Shown here: positions 44,124 through 53,424 of the stretch, piece by piece
Layout: each line of letters starts with the position of its first letter
Position numbering within the stretch: the first letter of the stretch is position 1
NCBI RefSeq assembly: GCF_017086465.1
Contig: NZ_CP070961.1
Location: forward strand, 3,968,001-4,032,000
Direction: 5' to 3'
From: Nocardioides sp. zg-1228
Lineage (GTDB): Bacteria > Actinomycetota > Actinomycetes > Propionibacteriales > Nocardioidaceae
DNA length: 64,000 bases
Position numbers and translations under genes: made by a program
Notes under the pieces: generated by a model
The model's database searches: none
What the model was told of the DNA's origin: nothing
The model's input: only the letters and a program-made list of their open reading frames with translations

Positions 44124-45566
44124 GTGACGGCCCGCCCCCCGGAGTCAGCCCCGGACCCAGCCCCGGGGTCGACCACCCACCCCACCCCCGGGTCGGATCC
44201 CGGCGCGGCACCGGAGACGGCCCCGGAGACCGCCCGGGAGACCGCCCGCAGGACCGACCGGGAGATCCTGCGACTCGCTGTCCCCGCCTTCCTCGCGCTC
44301 GTGGCCGAGCCGATGTTCCTGCTCTCCGACGCCGCGATCGTGGGACACCTCGGCACCCCCGAGCTCGCCGGGCTCGGCGTCGCGGCGGTGGTCCTGCAGA
44401 CGGTCGTCGGGCTGTGCGTCTTCCTCGCCTACGGCACGACCGCGAGCGTCGCGCGCCACCTCGGGGCCGGCGACCTCCGTGCCGCCCTCGCCCAGGGGGT
44501 CGACGGGATCTGGCTCGCGGTGCTGATCGGGGTGCTCGCCACCGTCGGGGGCGTCGCGCTCACCCCGGCCCTCGTGGGCGCCTTCGACACCGGCGCCGAG
44601 GTGGCCGGGCACGCCGAGACCTACCTGCGCATCGCCTTCCTCGGCACCACGCCGCTGCTGGTGATGCTGGCCGCGACCGGGGTGCTCCGCGGCCTGCAGG
44701 ACACGCGTACGCCCCTGCTCGTCGCCGTCGTCGGCAACGGGCTCAACATCGTCCTCAACCTCGTCCTCGTCTACGGCCTCGACCTCGGCATCGCCGGGTC
44801 GGCGATCGGCTCGGTGCTCGCGCAGGTGCTCAGCGCGGCGTGGTTCCTGGTCGTCGTCGTCCGCGCCGCCCGCGAGCACGAGGCGCCCCTGGCCCCCGAC
44901 CGCGCCGGCATCCTCGCGGCCGCGCACGCCGCCGTCGCGCTGGTCGTCCGCACCCTGGCGCTGCGGGCGTGCCTGCTCGTCGGCACCTACGCGGTCACGC
45001 GGGTGGGCACCGGGGCGGGCGACGTCAACGTCGCCACCCACCAGATCGCCATCACGCTGTGGACCTTCCTCGCCTTCGGCCTCGACGCCATCGCGATCGC
45101 GGCCCAGGCCCTCACCGGCCGGGCACTCGGCAGCGGCGACGTCGAGAGCACCCGCCGCCTCACCCGGCGCATGGTGCGGTGGGGCTGGGGCAGCGGCGTC
45201 GTCGCCGGGCTGGCGCTCGCGGCGCTCGCCCCGTTCGTCGGCGTCCTCTTCACCCCCGACCCGGCGGTGCGCGACCTGCTGGTGCCCGTGCTGCTCGTGG
45301 CGGCGCTCGGCCAGCCGGTCGCGGGCGTGGTCTTCGTCCTCGACGGCGTCCTGATCGGGGCCGGCGACGGCGCCTACCTCGCGTGGGCCGGCCTGGTGGT
45401 GCTGGCGGCGTACGCCCCCGCGGCGCTGTGGGCGGCCACCCTCCCCCACGGCCTGGTCGCCGTCTGGGTGGCGATGACGGTCGTGTTCATGGGCGCGCGC
45501 GGGCTGCTGCTCGGCTGGCGGGCCCGCGGCGACCACTGGCTCGTCACCGGCGCCGCCGCCCGCTGA
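44124..45566 (+). CDS. MATE-family efflux protein (DinF-like)
   Basis: The GTG at 44124 follows TAGGCT by 6 nt, a leaderless arrangement, and gives 480 residues. A 45-residue Pro/Thr-rich tail with ETARET repeats precedes 12 spans; LAVPAFLALVAEPMFLLSDAAIVGHLGTPELAGLGVAA and GVLRGLQDTRTPLLVAVVGNGLNIVLNLVLVYGLDLGIAGSA are typical of DinF MATE antiporters. It exports cationic compounds using Na+ or H+. Convergent neighbours none; dnaB is divergent. Confidence 0.94.
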   Translation: MTARPPESAPDPAPGSTTHPTPGSDPGAAPETAPETARETARRTDREILRLAVPAFLALVAEPMFLLSDAAIVGHLGTPELAGLGVAAVVLQTVVGLCVFLAYGTTASVARHLGAGDLRAALAQGVDGIWLAVLIGVLATVGGVALTPALVGAFDTGAEVAGHAETYLRIAFLGTTPLLVMLAATGVLRGLQDTRTPLLVAVVGNGLNIVLNLVLVYGLDLGIAGSAIGSVLAQVLSAAWFLVVVVRAAREHEAPLAPDRAGILAAAHAAVALVVRTLALRACLLVGTYAVTRVGTGAGDVNVATHQIAITLWTFLAFGLDAIAIAAQALTGRALGSGDVESTRRLTRRMVRWGWGSGVVAGLALAALAPFVGVLFTPDPAVRDLLVPVLLVAALGQPVAGVVFVLDGVLIGAGDGAYLAWAGLVVLAAYAPAALWAATLPHGLVAVWVAMTVVFMGARGLLLGWRARGDHWLVTGAAAR

Positions 45567-45649
45567 GGGCCGGCGACCCCGGCGGACGACCTCCGCCCCG
45601 GGCCTCCGAGACCGCCTCCACCTTCCCCCGGTGACGTCTGGGGTCACGC

Positions 45650-45675
45650 GGAACACTCCCAGCGGGTCGCCCGTC
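45650..45675 (+). promoter_or_regulatory. Possible ECF promoter of the lipoprotein gene
   Basis: GGAAC (45650-45654) and CGTC (45672-45675) are 17 bp apart, and the ATG follows 8 bp later. This fits a generic ECF GGAAC-N16/17-CGTC promoter with a leaderless start. Low certainty. Confidence 0.35.
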
Positions 45676-45683
45676 ACACCGCC

Positions 45684-46103
45684 ATGACAACCGCGCCCCG
45701 ACGCCTCACCCTGCTCGCGGCGGCCTGGGTCCTCACCGCGTGCGGGACGCCGGGCGGATCGCCCGATCCCGAGCAGACAGCCGTGGACCCGGCCCCCTCG
45801 GCCAGCCCTTCGTCCTCCCCCTCGTCCTCCCCCTCGTCCTCCCTGCCGGCCGGGGCGGCCGTCACGCACGCGGTCGCCGACCTCGCCGCCTCCCTCGGCG
45901 TCGACCCCGACACGGTCGAGGTGGTCGCGGTCGAGGGCGTGACGTGGCGAGACGGCAGTCGCGGCTGCGCCGAGCCCGAGATGGCCTACACGCAGGCGGT
46001 GGTCGAGGGCTCACGCATCACGCTGCGCGTCGGCTCCCGGACCTACGCCTACCACGCAGGCACGAGCGGACGCCCCACGCGTTGCGACCACCCCACGCAG
46101 TGA
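45684..46103 (+). CDS. Small lipoprotein, unknown function
   Basis: The 139-residue protein has a lipobox LTAC at Cys20, a Ser/Pro linker with repeated SSPSS units (residues 37-52), and a C-terminal domain (LAASLGVDPDTVEVVAVEGVTWRDGSRGCAEPEMAYTQAVVEGSRITLRVGSRTYAYHAG) with two Cys. The GVTWRDGSxGCxxPxMxYTQ pattern is common in actinobacterial lipoproteins of unknown function. It stands alone between the MATE gene and the ribosomal cluster, with a hairpin after it. Confidence 0.8.
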   Translation: MTTAPRRLTLLAAAWVLTACGTPGGSPDPEQTAVDPAPSASPSSSPSSSPSSSLPAGAAVTHAVADLAASLGVDPDTVEVVAVEGVTWRDGSRGCAEPEMAYTQAVVEGSRITLRVGSRTYAYHAGTSGRPTRCDHPTQ

Positions 46104-46139
46104 CCCACCGCGCCCCGCGTCGCCCGGGTCGCGGACGCA

Positions 46140-46177
46140 CCACGGCCCGCCACCCCCGAAGGGGCGGCGGGCCGTGG
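46140..46177. terminator. Bidirectional hairpin between lipoprotein gene and rplI
   Basis: A near-perfect stem of about 17 bp (46140-46156 with 46161-46177, one unpaired position in each arm) lies between the convergent stops at 46103 and 46195. It ends the rpsF-ssb-rpsR-rplI transcript and the lipoprotein transcript. Confidence 0.8.
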
Positions 46178-46194
46178 TCGTGTCGTGCGCCGGG

Positions 46195-46641
46195 TCAGGC
46201 GGGAACGACGTTGAGGGCCACCGCGGCGGACACCTCGTCGTGCAGCTTGACCGACACCTCGTGGGCGCCGAGCGACTTGATCGGGTTGGCCACCACGATG
46301 GTGCGGCGGTCGACCTTCTCGCCCGAGACGGCCGTGATCGCGTCGGCGATCTCGGTGGTGGTGACGGCGCCGAACAGGCGGCCACCCTCACCGGAGCGGA
46401 CCTTCACGTTGACCGCGTTGGCCTCGAGCTTGGCCTTGACGTCCTTGGCGTGGTCCTCGTCGCGCACCGCGCGGGCGGTGCGGGCGGCCTTGATCGACTC
46501 GATGGTCTTCTCACCACCGCGGGTCCAGCGGATGCCGAGACCACGGGGCACGAGGTAGTTGCGGCCGTAGCCGTCCTTGACCTCGACCACGTCGCCGGGA
46601 GCGCCGAGTCCGTCGACCTCCTGGGTCAGGATGAGCTTCAT
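46195..46641 (-). CDS. rplI: 50S ribosomal protein L9
   Basis: This 148-residue protein starts [34 protein letters not shown], the L9 N-terminal rRNA-binding domain, then the long connecting helix ([29 protein letters not shown]) and the C-terminal domain ([14 protein letters not shown]). It binds 23S rRNA domain V. GAGGAGC precedes the ATG by 6 nt. Last gene of the rpsF-ssb-rpsR-rplI operon. Confidence 0.98.
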   Translation of the reverse strand: MKLILTQEVDGLGAPGDVVEVKDGYGRNYLVPRGLGIRWTRGGEKTIESIKAARTARAVRDEDHAKDVKAKLEANAVNVKVRSGEGGRLFGAVTTTEIADAITAVSGEKVDRRTIVVANPIKSLGAHEVSVKLHDEVSAAVALNVVPA

Positions 46642-46655
46642 GATCCGTGCTCCTC

Positions 46656-46892
46656 TCAGCGACCGGTGGACGTGTAGGGCAGCAGGGCGAGCTCGCGCGC
46701 GTTCTTGACGGCGATGGCCACGTCGCGCTGGTGCTGGACGCAGTTGCCGGTCACGCGGCGGGCGCGGATCTTGCCGCGGTCGGAGATGAACTTGCGGAGC
46801 AGCGTGGTGTCCTTGTAGTCGACACCGGTCGCCTTCTCCTTGCAGAACTGGCAGACCTTCTTCTTGGGCTTGCGCAGAATTGCCTTGGCCAT
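46656..46892 (-). CDS. rpsR: 30S ribosomal protein S18, Cys-containing
   Basis: This 78-residue S18 has the core [34 protein letters not shown]. The N-terminal CQFCKEK plus a later Cys gives a C+ zinc-type S18, common in actinobacteria that also keep a zinc-free paralogue elsewhere. It starts 94 bp after ssb and ends 14 bp before rplI. A purine-rich AAAGGGAGC site precedes the ATG. Confidence 0.98.
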   Translation of the reverse strand: MAKAILRKPKKKVCQFCKEKATGVDYKDTTLLRKFISDRGKIRARRVTGNCVQHQRDVAIAVKNARELALLPYTSTGR

Positions 46893-46986
46893 TGTGGTGC
46901 TCCCTTTCAGTGAGCCCGGCCCTGAAGGCAATCAGGGACGGAATGGAATGTGAACGTGGTGCAGGTGGTCCGGATCAGGAACCGGT

Positions 46987-47607
46987 TCAGAACGGGGGCT
47001 CGTCGTTGCCGCCGCTGACCCCGGGCGTGGCCCACGGGTCCTTGGGCGGAGCGGACTGACCACCCTGGGGCTGGCCACCCTGGGGCTGCCCGCCCTGGGG
47101 CTGGCCGCCCCAACCGCCGCCGCCCTGGGCGGGCGCCGGGGTGGACCACGGGTCGTCGGCCGGCGCGGACTGCTGCCCGCCACCACCCGAGTAGCCGCCG
47201 CCGCCACCGCCGCCGCCGGAGTAGCCGCCACCGCCGCCCTGTCGCGTCGTCTTGGTGACCTTGGCCGATGCACTGCGCAGTGACGGACCGACCTCCTCGA
47301 CGTCGATCTCGAAGACGGTGCGCTTCTCACCCTCGCGGGTCTCGTACTGACGGGACTTGAGGCGACCCTGGACGATCACACGCATGCCCCGCTGGAGGGA
47401 CTCGGCGACGTTCTCCGCGGCCTGGCGCCAGACCGCGCAGGAGAGGAACAGCGTGTCGCCGTCCTTCCACTCGTTGGTCTGGCGGTCGAAGGTGCGCGGC
47501 GTCGACGCGATCCGGAAGTTGGCCACGGGGGCCCCCGAGGGGGTGAACCGCAGCTCCGGGTCGTCGACGAGGTTGCCGATCACGGTGATGGTGGTCTCGC
47601 CTGCCAT
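46987..47607 (-). CDS. ssb: Single-stranded DNA-binding protein
   Basis: This 206-residue SSB has an OB fold at residues 1-110 ([60 protein letters not shown]). A Gly/Gln-rich linker follows with SGGGG runs and three GGQPQ repeats, then the acidic tip NDEPPF that recruits replication partners. The gene lies between rpsF and rpsR as in most bacteria. The linker coding region is repetitive and slippage-prone. Confidence 0.98.
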   Translation of the reverse strand: MAGETTITVIGNLVDDPELRFTPSGAPVANFRIASTPRTFDRQTNEWKDGDTLFLSCAVWRQAAENVAESLQRGMRVIVQGRLKSRQYETREGEKRTVFEIDVEEVGPSLRSASAKVTKTTRQGGGGGYSGGGGGGGGYSGGGGQQSAPADDPWSTPAPAQGGGGWGGQPQGGQPQGGQPQGGQSAPPKDPWATPGVSGGNDEPPF

Positions 47608-47731
47608 GTCAGGTCTCCTCAGAAAGTCCTGCTGCTGTGCCGGTTGATCCGGGTGCTCCCGGTGCTGCGCCCATCAAACAGGCACTCACCGACAGCGGGA
47701 AGGGTCTATCCACAGACGCCCGTCGGGGCGA

Positions 47732-48022
47732 TCAGTGGGCGTCGGGACGCATGACCTTCGTGCGCAGGATCGACTCGTTCAGCGTGAGCTGGCGGTCGAA
47801 CTCCTTGACCGTCGCGGGCTCGGCCGTCAGCGTGATGACGGCGTAGATGCCCTCGGCGTTCTTCTTGATCTCGTACGCCATCCGGCGACGACCCCACACG
47901 TCGAGCGACTCGATCGAGCCACCGTCCTTGCGGATCACGTTGAGGTACTTGTCGAGCGACGGCTCGATGGTGCGCTCGTCGAGACTCGGGTCGAGGATGA
48001 CCATCACTTCATAGGCACGCAT
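47732..48022 (-). CDS. rpsF: 30S ribosomal protein S6
   Basis: This 96-residue S6 starts [20 protein letters not shown] and has [23 protein letters not shown] in the centre. It pairs with S18 in the 30S platform. Its 5' leader of about 113 nt contains a 7-bp hairpin that may be the S6:S18 autoregulatory site. It heads the rpsF-ssb-rpsR-rplI operon with -10 GATAAT at 48147-48142. Confidence 0.97.
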   Translation of the reverse strand: MRAYEVMVILDPSLDERTIEPSLDKYLNVIRKDGGSIESLDVWGRRRMAYEIKKNAEGIYAVITLTAEPATVKEFDRQLTLNESILRTKVMRPDAH

Positions 48023-48052
48023 AGCGGTCTCCACCTCCTCTGGGCTAGAGCG

Positions 48053-48071
48053 GCCACGGGCTCTCCGTGGC
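48053..48071 (-). promoter_or_regulatory. Hairpin in the rpsF leader (candidate S6:S18 site)
   Basis: On the minus strand GCCACGG-AGAGC-CCGTGGC forms a 7-bp stem with a 5-nt loop about 30 nt before the rpsF start. CCG-containing hairpins in rpsF leaders bind the S6:S18 complex in other bacteria; whether this one does so is inference. Confidence 0.45.
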
Positions 48072-48141
48072 AGGAGGACTGTGCGTTCGTGGCTGGCGAC
48101 ATCGGTCGCACGGCACGGTCACCCGAAGGCAACCGGAGCAG

Positions 48142-48170
48142 ATTATCAGCGACCGCCCCGGCGGCTGGAA
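48142..48170 (-). promoter_or_regulatory. rpsF operon promoter
   Basis: TTCCAG (48170-48165) and GATAAT (48147-48142) are 17 bp apart on the minus strand, the best vegetative-type promoter in this spacer. It predicts a leader of about 113 nt. Confidence 0.6.
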
Positions 48171-48230
48171 TCGTCGCACCGGCCTGTGGAGGACGGTCCA
48201 CGCGCCGTCGCTCCGGGCTAGCGTCGGCGG

Positions 48231-49229
48231 GTGGCCGCGACCCCCTCGTCGACCCCCTCCTCGATGACGCCCGTCCCGACGCGCTCCCGCATCCCCTCCC
48301 GCACCCGATCGCGCACCCCCGCGGTGGTGGCGGGCCGCTACCAGCTGCTCGACCAGGTCGGCGCCGGCGGGATGGGCTCGGTGTGGCGCGCGCGTGACCT
48401 GCGCACCGGGCACGACGTGGCGCTCAAGGTGCTGGGGCGCCACGGCTCCGCGCTGCTGGCGCGCTTCGTGCGCGAGCAGGCGGTGCGGGTCCGGCACCCG
48501 CACGTCGTCGCACCGCACGGCTGGGCGGCGGAGGACGACCTCGTCGTGCTCGCGATGGAGCTGGTGGCGGGCGGCTCGGTGGCCCAGCTGCTGCGCGAGC
48601 ACGGCCCGCTCGACGCGGGGACGGTGGCGCTGCTGGTCGAGCAGCTGCTGAGGGGGCTCGGTGCCGTCCACGCCGCGGGACTGGTGCACCGTGACGTCAA
48701 GCCGGCCAACCTGCTCCTCGAGGCCACCGGCACCGGGCCGCCCCACCTGCGGCTCGCCGACTTCGGGGTCGCGGCCCCCGTGGCCGACCGGCGCTTCACC
48801 ACGGTGCCCGGCGGCGTCGGCACCGAGGGCTACATGGCGCCCGAGCAGGCGCGCGGCGCTCCGCCCGACCCCGCGCAGGACCTCTACGCCGTCGGGCGGG
48901 TCGCCCTCGAGCTGCTCACCGGGCTGCCGCCGTCGGGCCAACCTGCGATCCCCTCGCACCCGCTCCGCCCGCTGCTCGAGCGGCTCCTGGTCGCCGATCC
49001 CGCCCGGCGCATCGCCACCGCCGACGCGGCGCTGCGGCTGCTGCGGCGGCTCCCGGTGCCGCCTCCCGAGTGCCCGCCGGTGCCCGACCGGCTCGGGCCG
49101 GCTCCCCGCCCGCGGCGTACGCCCTCCGTGCCCACCGACGGCGCGGACTGGCTCGCCTGGCTGGCGGTCGCCTCCCTGGTCGGCGTGGTCGCCGGGTGTC
49201 TGTACGTCCTCCTAGGCTGGGCCGCATGA
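48231..49229 (+). CDS. Serine/threonine protein kinase (membrane-anchored)
   Basis: A GTG with TAGCGT 6 nt upstream starts a 332-residue protein. After a 30-residue Ser/Pro/Arg-rich head, the kinase domain (about 35-275) has GAGGMGSVWRARD (P-loop), VALKVL (Lys), HRDVKPANLLL (catalytic), DFGVA and GTEGYMAPEQA. A Pro-rich linker and one span at the very C-terminus (LAWLAVASLVGVVAGCLYVLLGW) would leave almost no external sensor domain. So it probably senses from the cytoplasm or through a partner. The stop overlaps the endonuclease IV start. Confidence 0.93.
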   Translation: MAATPSSTPSSMTPVPTRSRIPSRTRSRTPAVVAGRYQLLDQVGAGGMGSVWRARDLRTGHDVALKVLGRHGSALLARFVREQAVRVRHPHVVAPHGWAAEDDLVVLAMELVAGGSVAQLLREHGPLDAGTVALLVEQLLRGLGAVHAAGLVHRDVKPANLLLEATGTGPPHLRLADFGVAAPVADRRFTTVPGGVGTEGYMAPEQARGAPPDPAQDLYAVGRVALELLTGLPPSGQPAIPSHPLRPLLERLLVADPARRIATADAALRLLRRLPVPPPECPPVPDRLGPAPRPRRTPSVPTDGADWLAWLAVASLVGVVAGCLYVLLGWAA

Positions 49230-50032
49230 GCACCGCCAGCACCCTCCCCATCGGCGCCCACGTCGAGCAGACCGACCCCGTCGCCGAGGCCGTCGCGCGC
49301 GGCACCGGCCTCGTGCAGTTCTTCCTCGGCGACCCCCAGGGCTACCAGGGCCCCGAGGTGCGGTTCGAGGGCGGGCCGGCGGCGCTGCGCGCGGCGGCCG
49401 AGGACGCCGGCGTCGACCTCTACGTCCACGCCCCCTACATCGTCAACGTCGCCACGACCAACAACCGGATCCGGATCCCGAGCCGCAAGCTGCTCCAGCA
49501 GCACATGGACGCCGCGGCCGAGATCGGGGCGAAGGGGCTGATCGTCCACGGCGGCCACGTCAACAAGAGCGACGACCCGGCGGTCGGCTTCGACAACTGG
49601 CGCAAGGCGATCGAGGCCACCGACCTCAAGATCCCGCTCCTCATCGAGAACACGGCAGGCGGCGACAACGCCATGGCGCGCCACCTCGACCGCATCGCCG
49701 GCGTGTGGGACGCGATCTCGGCGGCCGAGGGCGCGGAGCAGGTCGGGTTCTGCCTCGACACCTGCCACGCGTGGGCCGGTGGGATCGACCTGGGCGACGC
49801 CGTCGAGCGGGTCCGTGCCATCACCGGCCGCATCGACCTCGTGCACGCCAACGACTCGCGCGACGCGTTCGGCTCGGGCGCCGACCGGCACGCCAACTTC
49901 GGCGCGGGCCACCTCCCGCCCGACGAGTTCGCCGGTGTCGTGCGGGAGGCGGGCGCCCCGGTCATCTGCGAGACGCCGGGCGGCGCGAGCGAGCACCTGG
50001 CCGACTTCGCCTGGCTCCGCGAGCACCTCTGA
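49226..50032 (+). CDS. nfo: Deoxyribonuclease IV (AP endonuclease)
   Basis: This 268-residue TIM-barrel enzyme cleaves abasic DNA. Zinc-ligand motifs are in order: LYVHAPYIVN, LIVHGGHVNKS, LIENTAGG, FCLDTCHAWAGG, LVHANDSRDAFGSGADRHANFGAGHL and ICETPGG, all typical of EndoIV. The ATG overlaps the kinase stop (ATGA), but TAGGCT 7 nt upstream could also provide its own leaderless promoter. It is slightly shorter than E. coli Nfo (285 residues). Confidence 0.95.
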   Translation: MSTASTLPIGAHVEQTDPVAEAVARGTGLVQFFLGDPQGYQGPEVRFEGGPAALRAAAEDAGVDLYVHAPYIVNVATTNNRIRIPSRKLLQQHMDAAAEIGAKGLIVHGGHVNKSDDPAVGFDNWRKAIEATDLKIPLLIENTAGGDNAMARHLDRIAGVWDAISAAEGAEQVGFCLDTCHAWAGGIDLGDAVERVRAITGRIDLVHANDSRDAFGSGADRHANFGAGHLPPDEFAGVVREAGAPVICETPGGASEHLADFAWLREHL

Positions 50033-50132
50033 CCGACGACACGGCGGAGCGAGGGCGGGACCAGGTGGTGTGCCCGCCGCCCACCGTGAGGCACCGCCCG
50101 GTGGTGAAGCCGCCGACCTGCCGGCGCGACGC

Positions 50133-51158
50133 TCAGACGGTGTCCCGACGCACCAGCTCGGGCACGAAGACGACGCGACGCGGGGCGCCACGTCCACCCT
50201 GGCCGATGGCCTCCGTGAGGAGCCGGACCGCCTCGGTGACCATCTGGTCGATCGGGTTGCGCAGCGTGGTCAGGGGCGGCTGGGTGCGTTCGGCGACGCC
50301 GAGGTCGTCGTAGCCGACGATCGCGACGTCGTCCGGGACCCGGATGCCGCGGGCCTCGAGCTCGCGCATCGCGCCGAGTGCCATCAGGTCGGAGGCAGCG
50401 AAGATGCCGTCGATGTCGCCGTCGATGTCGAGGAGCTCGGCGCAGGCCTTGGTCCCGCTGTGCTCGGTGAAGTCGCCGTAGGCGACCCGGCTGCTGTCCA
50501 GGCCCGCGGCGTCCAGCTCCTGGCGCCAGCCCATGAGCCGGTCGTGGCCGGCGCGCATGTCGTGCGGTCCGGCGATCGCGGCGATCCTGCGCCGACCGCT
50601 CTCGACCAGGACCCGTGCGGCCTGGGCGGCGGCACCGGCGTTGTCGCTGTCGACGACGGAGACCCGGTCGGCGCCGACCCACGGGGTGCCGATGAACACG
50701 CACGGGAGCCCGAGGTCGGAGAGGTGCTCGGCGAGACGGTCGTCGCGGTGGTGGGACGCGACGATGGCGCCGTCGACGTAGCGCCCGCGCAGGTAGAGGA
50801 GCATCCGCGCCTCGTCGCCCGGCTGGGCGAGCAGGAGCACGAGCTGCAGGTCGTGCTCGCGCAGCGAGCGCGCCACGGCGTGCAGCATCCGCGCGAAGAA
50901 CGGGTCGGAGAAGATGCGCTCGTCCGACTCGGGCAGGATCACCGCGACGGAGCCGGTCCGCTGCATGACGAGGGAGCGGGCGGCACCGTTCGGCGTGTAG
51001 CCGAGCTCCCGGACGGCGTCGAGGACCGCGGCCTGCGCCTTCGCGCTCACCTTGGACCTGCCGTTGATCGCACGCGACGCCGTCGCCTTGCTGACCCCCG
51101 CCAGCCTGGCCACATCGTCCAGCGTGGACGCGTGCGCCTTCCCCACCACGTGGGTCAC
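50133..51158 (-). CDS. LacI-family regulator of the beta-glucoside operon
   Basis: This 341-residue regulator starts at a GTG overlapping the glucosidase stop (GTGA). The LacI HTH is at about 10-60 (STLDDVARLAGVSKATASRAINGRSKVSAKAQAAVLDAVRELGYTPNGAARSL) and the periplasmic-binding-protein-like sensor domain follows (SVAVILPESDERIFSDPFF; VDGAIVASHH; DDVAIVGYDDLGVAERTQPPLTTLRNP). It closes the substrate-binding/permease/GH1 operon, and two matching TGNNANCGNTNNCA sites lie in front of that operon. Confidence 0.95.
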   Translation of the reverse strand: MTHVVGKAHASTLDDVARLAGVSKATASRAINGRSKVSAKAQAAVLDAVRELGYTPNGAARSLVMQRTGSVAVILPESDERIFSDPFFARMLHAVARSLREHDLQLVLLLAQPGDEARMLLYLRGRYVDGAIVASHHRDDRLAEHLSDLGLPCVFIGTPWVGADRVSVVDSDNAGAAAQAARVLVESGRRRIAAIAGPHDMRAGHDRLMGWRQELDAAGLDSSRVAYGDFTEHSGTKACAELLDIDGDIDGIFAASDLMALGAMRELEARGIRVPDDVAIVGYDDLGVAERTQPPLTTLRNPIDQMVTEAVRLLTEAIGQGGRGAPRRVVFVPELVRRDTV

Positions 51159-52597
51159 GCTACTGGCAGGCCGTTCGCCACGGCCACCTCCGAGAACCAC
51201 CGGGCGCTGTCCTTCGGCGTGCGCACCTGGGTGGCGTAGTCGACGTGGACGATGCCGAAGCGGTGGGCGAAGCCGTAGCTCCACTCGAAGTTGTCCATCA
51301 ACGACCACACGAAGTAGCCGCGCACGTCGACGCCCGCGTCCACCGCGTCCAGCACCGCGTGCAGGTGCTGCTCGATGAACTGCTGCCGGCCGGTGTCGTG
51401 GATGGCACCGTCGACCACCACGTCGTCGGCCATCGCACCGTTCTCGGTGATGTAGATCGGCGGAGCGTCGTAGGTCCCCGCGAGCCGGACGAGGAGGCGC
51501 GTCAGCGCGTCCGGGTCGATCTCCCAGTCACGGTCGGTCGTCGGCCGGCCGGTGCGCGGGAACACGAAGCCACCACCGGGGTACGGCGACTCGCGGGGAC
51601 GCGGGGAGTGCTGGATGCGGCTCCCGAGGAGCTCGTCCGGCTCGACGTCGCACGGCAGAGCCGCCGGGAGGTCGGGGTGGTAGTAGTTCACACCGAGGAA
51701 GTCGGTCGGCGCACTGATCAGCTCGAGGTCGCCGTCCTGGACGAAGTCCTCCCAGGGCCGGCCCCCGAAGAGCATCCCCGCGGTGTCACGGGACAGGTCG
51801 TCGGCGTACTTCCCGAGGAACAGCGGGTCGAGGAAGACCCGGTTGTGGAAGCCGTCGAGGCGCCGGGCCGCGTCGACGTCGTCGTCACGGGTCGGGTCGA
51901 AGGGATCGGCCACCGTCGGGTTGAGGGTGATGCCTACAGCCTTGCCGTTGTCGGGGGTTCCGCCGCGGCGGCGGAACTCGTCGACGAACAGGCCGTGCCC
52001 GACGAGCAGGTGGTGCGCGGCGACGACGCCGGCGACTCCCTCACGGCGTCCGGGCGCGTGGCCACCGCTGGTGTAGCCCATGAAGGCGGAGCACCAGGGC
52101 TCGTTGTGGGTCGTCCAGCTGTCGACGCGATCGCCCAGGACGTCGTGCACGGCCATCGCGTAGTCCAGGAAGCGGTGCGCCGTGTCGCGGTTGGTCCAGC
52201 CGCCGTCGTCCTCCAGCGCCTGCGGGAGGTCCCAGTGGTAGAGGGTGAGCCAGGGCGTGATCCCGGCCGCCAGCAGCTCGTCGGTGAGCCGGCTGTAGAA
52301 GTCCAGCCCGGCCCTGTTGACCGCGCCGCCGTCGGGGCACACCCGCGGCCAGGCGACGGAGAAGCGGTAGGACCCGAGGTCGAGCGCCTTCATCAGCGCG
52401 ACGTCCTGCGGCATCCGGTCGTAGTGCTCGCAGGCCACGTCGCCGGTGTCGCCGTGGAGGATCGCACCGGGCACCCGGGTGAAGGTGTCCCAGATCGACG
52501 GGGTGCGCCCGTCGGCGGCCACGGCGCCCTCGATCTGGTAGGCCGCCGCAGCGGCCCCCCAGAGGAAGTCGGCGGGGAACGGTCGGATCGTCGTCAT
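51155..52597 (-). CDS. Family 1 glycoside hydrolase (beta-glucosidase)
   Basis: This 480-residue retaining beta-glucosidase has the acid/base E166 in TTHNEPW and nucleophile E385 in YITENGAM, plus the N-terminal FLWGAAAAAYQIEGA signature. It has no signal peptide, so it acts on imported cellobiose-like disaccharides or aryl glucosides. The ATG overlaps the permease stop (ATGA) and the stop overlaps the LacI start (GTGA), so transport, hydrolysis and control form one operon of the ceb type. Confidence 0.95.
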   Translation of the reverse strand: MTTIRPFPADFLWGAAAAAYQIEGAVAADGRTPSIWDTFTRVPGAILHGDTGDVACEHYDRMPQDVALMKALDLGSYRFSVAWPRVCPDGGAVNRAGLDFYSRLTDELLAAGITPWLTLYHWDLPQALEDDGGWTNRDTAHRFLDYAMAVHDVLGDRVDSWTTHNEPWCSAFMGYTSGGHAPGRREGVAGVVAAHHLLVGHGLFVDEFRRRGGTPDNGKAVGITLNPTVADPFDPTRDDDVDAARRLDGFHNRVFLDPLFLGKYADDLSRDTAGMLFGGRPWEDFVQDGDLELISAPTDFLGVNYYHPDLPAALPCDVEPDELLGSRIQHSPRPRESPYPGGGFVFPRTGRPTTDRDWEIDPDALTRLLVRLAGTYDAPPIYITENGAMADDVVVDGAIHDTGRQQFIEQHLHAVLDAVDAGVDVRGYFVWSLMDNFEWSYGFAHRFGIVHVDYATQVRTPKDSARWFSEVAVANGLPVA

Positions 52598-53424
52598 CCC
52601 TTGACGGCTCCTTGCATGATGCCGGCCACGAGCTGGCGGCCGGTCGCGATGAACAGAAGCAGCAGCGGGATCGTCGCGAGCAGGGTGCCGGCCTGGAGCA
52701 GCGCGATGTCGGCGATGCCTCCCGCGGGCGCGATCTTGAGCTGGTCGAGAGCGGTCTGGAGGGTCTGCACGTCGGAGCCCTGCAGGATCAGCAGCGGCCA
52801 CATGAACTCGGTCCAGGTGTGCATGAACGTGAACAGGGCGAGGATGGCCATGGCCGGTCGGGCCGCGGGCACCGCGACGGTCCAGAAGGTGCGCATCTGC
52901 GTGCAGCCGTCCATCCGCGCTGCCTCGATGAGCTCGTCCGGGATCGCGTCGACGAGGTACTGGCGCATGAAGAACACGCCGAACGCGGTGACCAGGAAGG
53001 GCAGGACCACGGCGGTGCGGGTCCCTGCGAGCCCCAGGTTGCTGAACTCCTTGAGCAGCGGCACGAACGCGAGCTGGGTCGGCACCGCCAAGGTCGCGAC
53101 GACGAAGCCCATGGCGAGGTTGGCGCCCCGGAACCGCAGCTTGGCGAGGGAGTAGCCGGCCAGGGTGGAGAAGAACACCACCGACGCCGCCGAGACGCTC
53201 GAGATGATCACCGAGTTGCCCAGCGCCGACCAGAAGTCGATCTGGTCGAAGACGCGCCGCGCGTTGTCGAGGAAGTGGCCGCCCGGGTAGAGCGGCGGCG
53301 GGCTCTGGATCGCGCGCTCCTTGGTCACCGAGCCGATGACGAACGACCAGTAGAGGGGGAAGGCCGAGCCCGCCACGAAGGCGGAGAGCAGGCCGTAGAC
53401 GAGGAACCCGGGACGCCGGCTCAT
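52594..53424 (-). CDS. Carbohydrate ABC permease, MalG type
   Basis: This 276-residue inner-membrane protein has six spans and the MalG EAA loop EAARMDGCTQMRTFWTVAVPAARPAM around residues 185-210. It pairs with the MalF-type permease upstream (ATGA overlap) and imports the sugar bound by the substrate-binding lipoprotein. The dedicated ATPase is missing from the operon; MsiK-like shared ATPases serve such systems in actinobacteria. Confidence 0.94.
   Translation of the reverse strand: MSRRPGFLVYGLLSAFVAGSAFPLYWSFVIGSVTKERAIQSPPPLYPGGHFLDNARRVFDQIDFWSALGNSVIISSVSAASVVFFSTLAGYSLAKLRFRGANLAMGFVVATLAVPTQLAFVPLLKEFSNLGLAGTRTAVVLPFLVTAFGVFFMRQYLVDAIPDELIEAARMDGCTQMRTFWTVAVPAARPAMAILALFTFMHTWTEFMWPLLILQGSDVQTLQTALDQLKIAPAGGIADIALLQAGTLLATIPLLLLFIATGRQLVAGIMQGAVKG

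Noticed and set aside
46916..46990. Separate small gene between ssb and rpsR
   Set aside because: Translations are short and lack start signals; this is the normal ssb-rpsR spacer.
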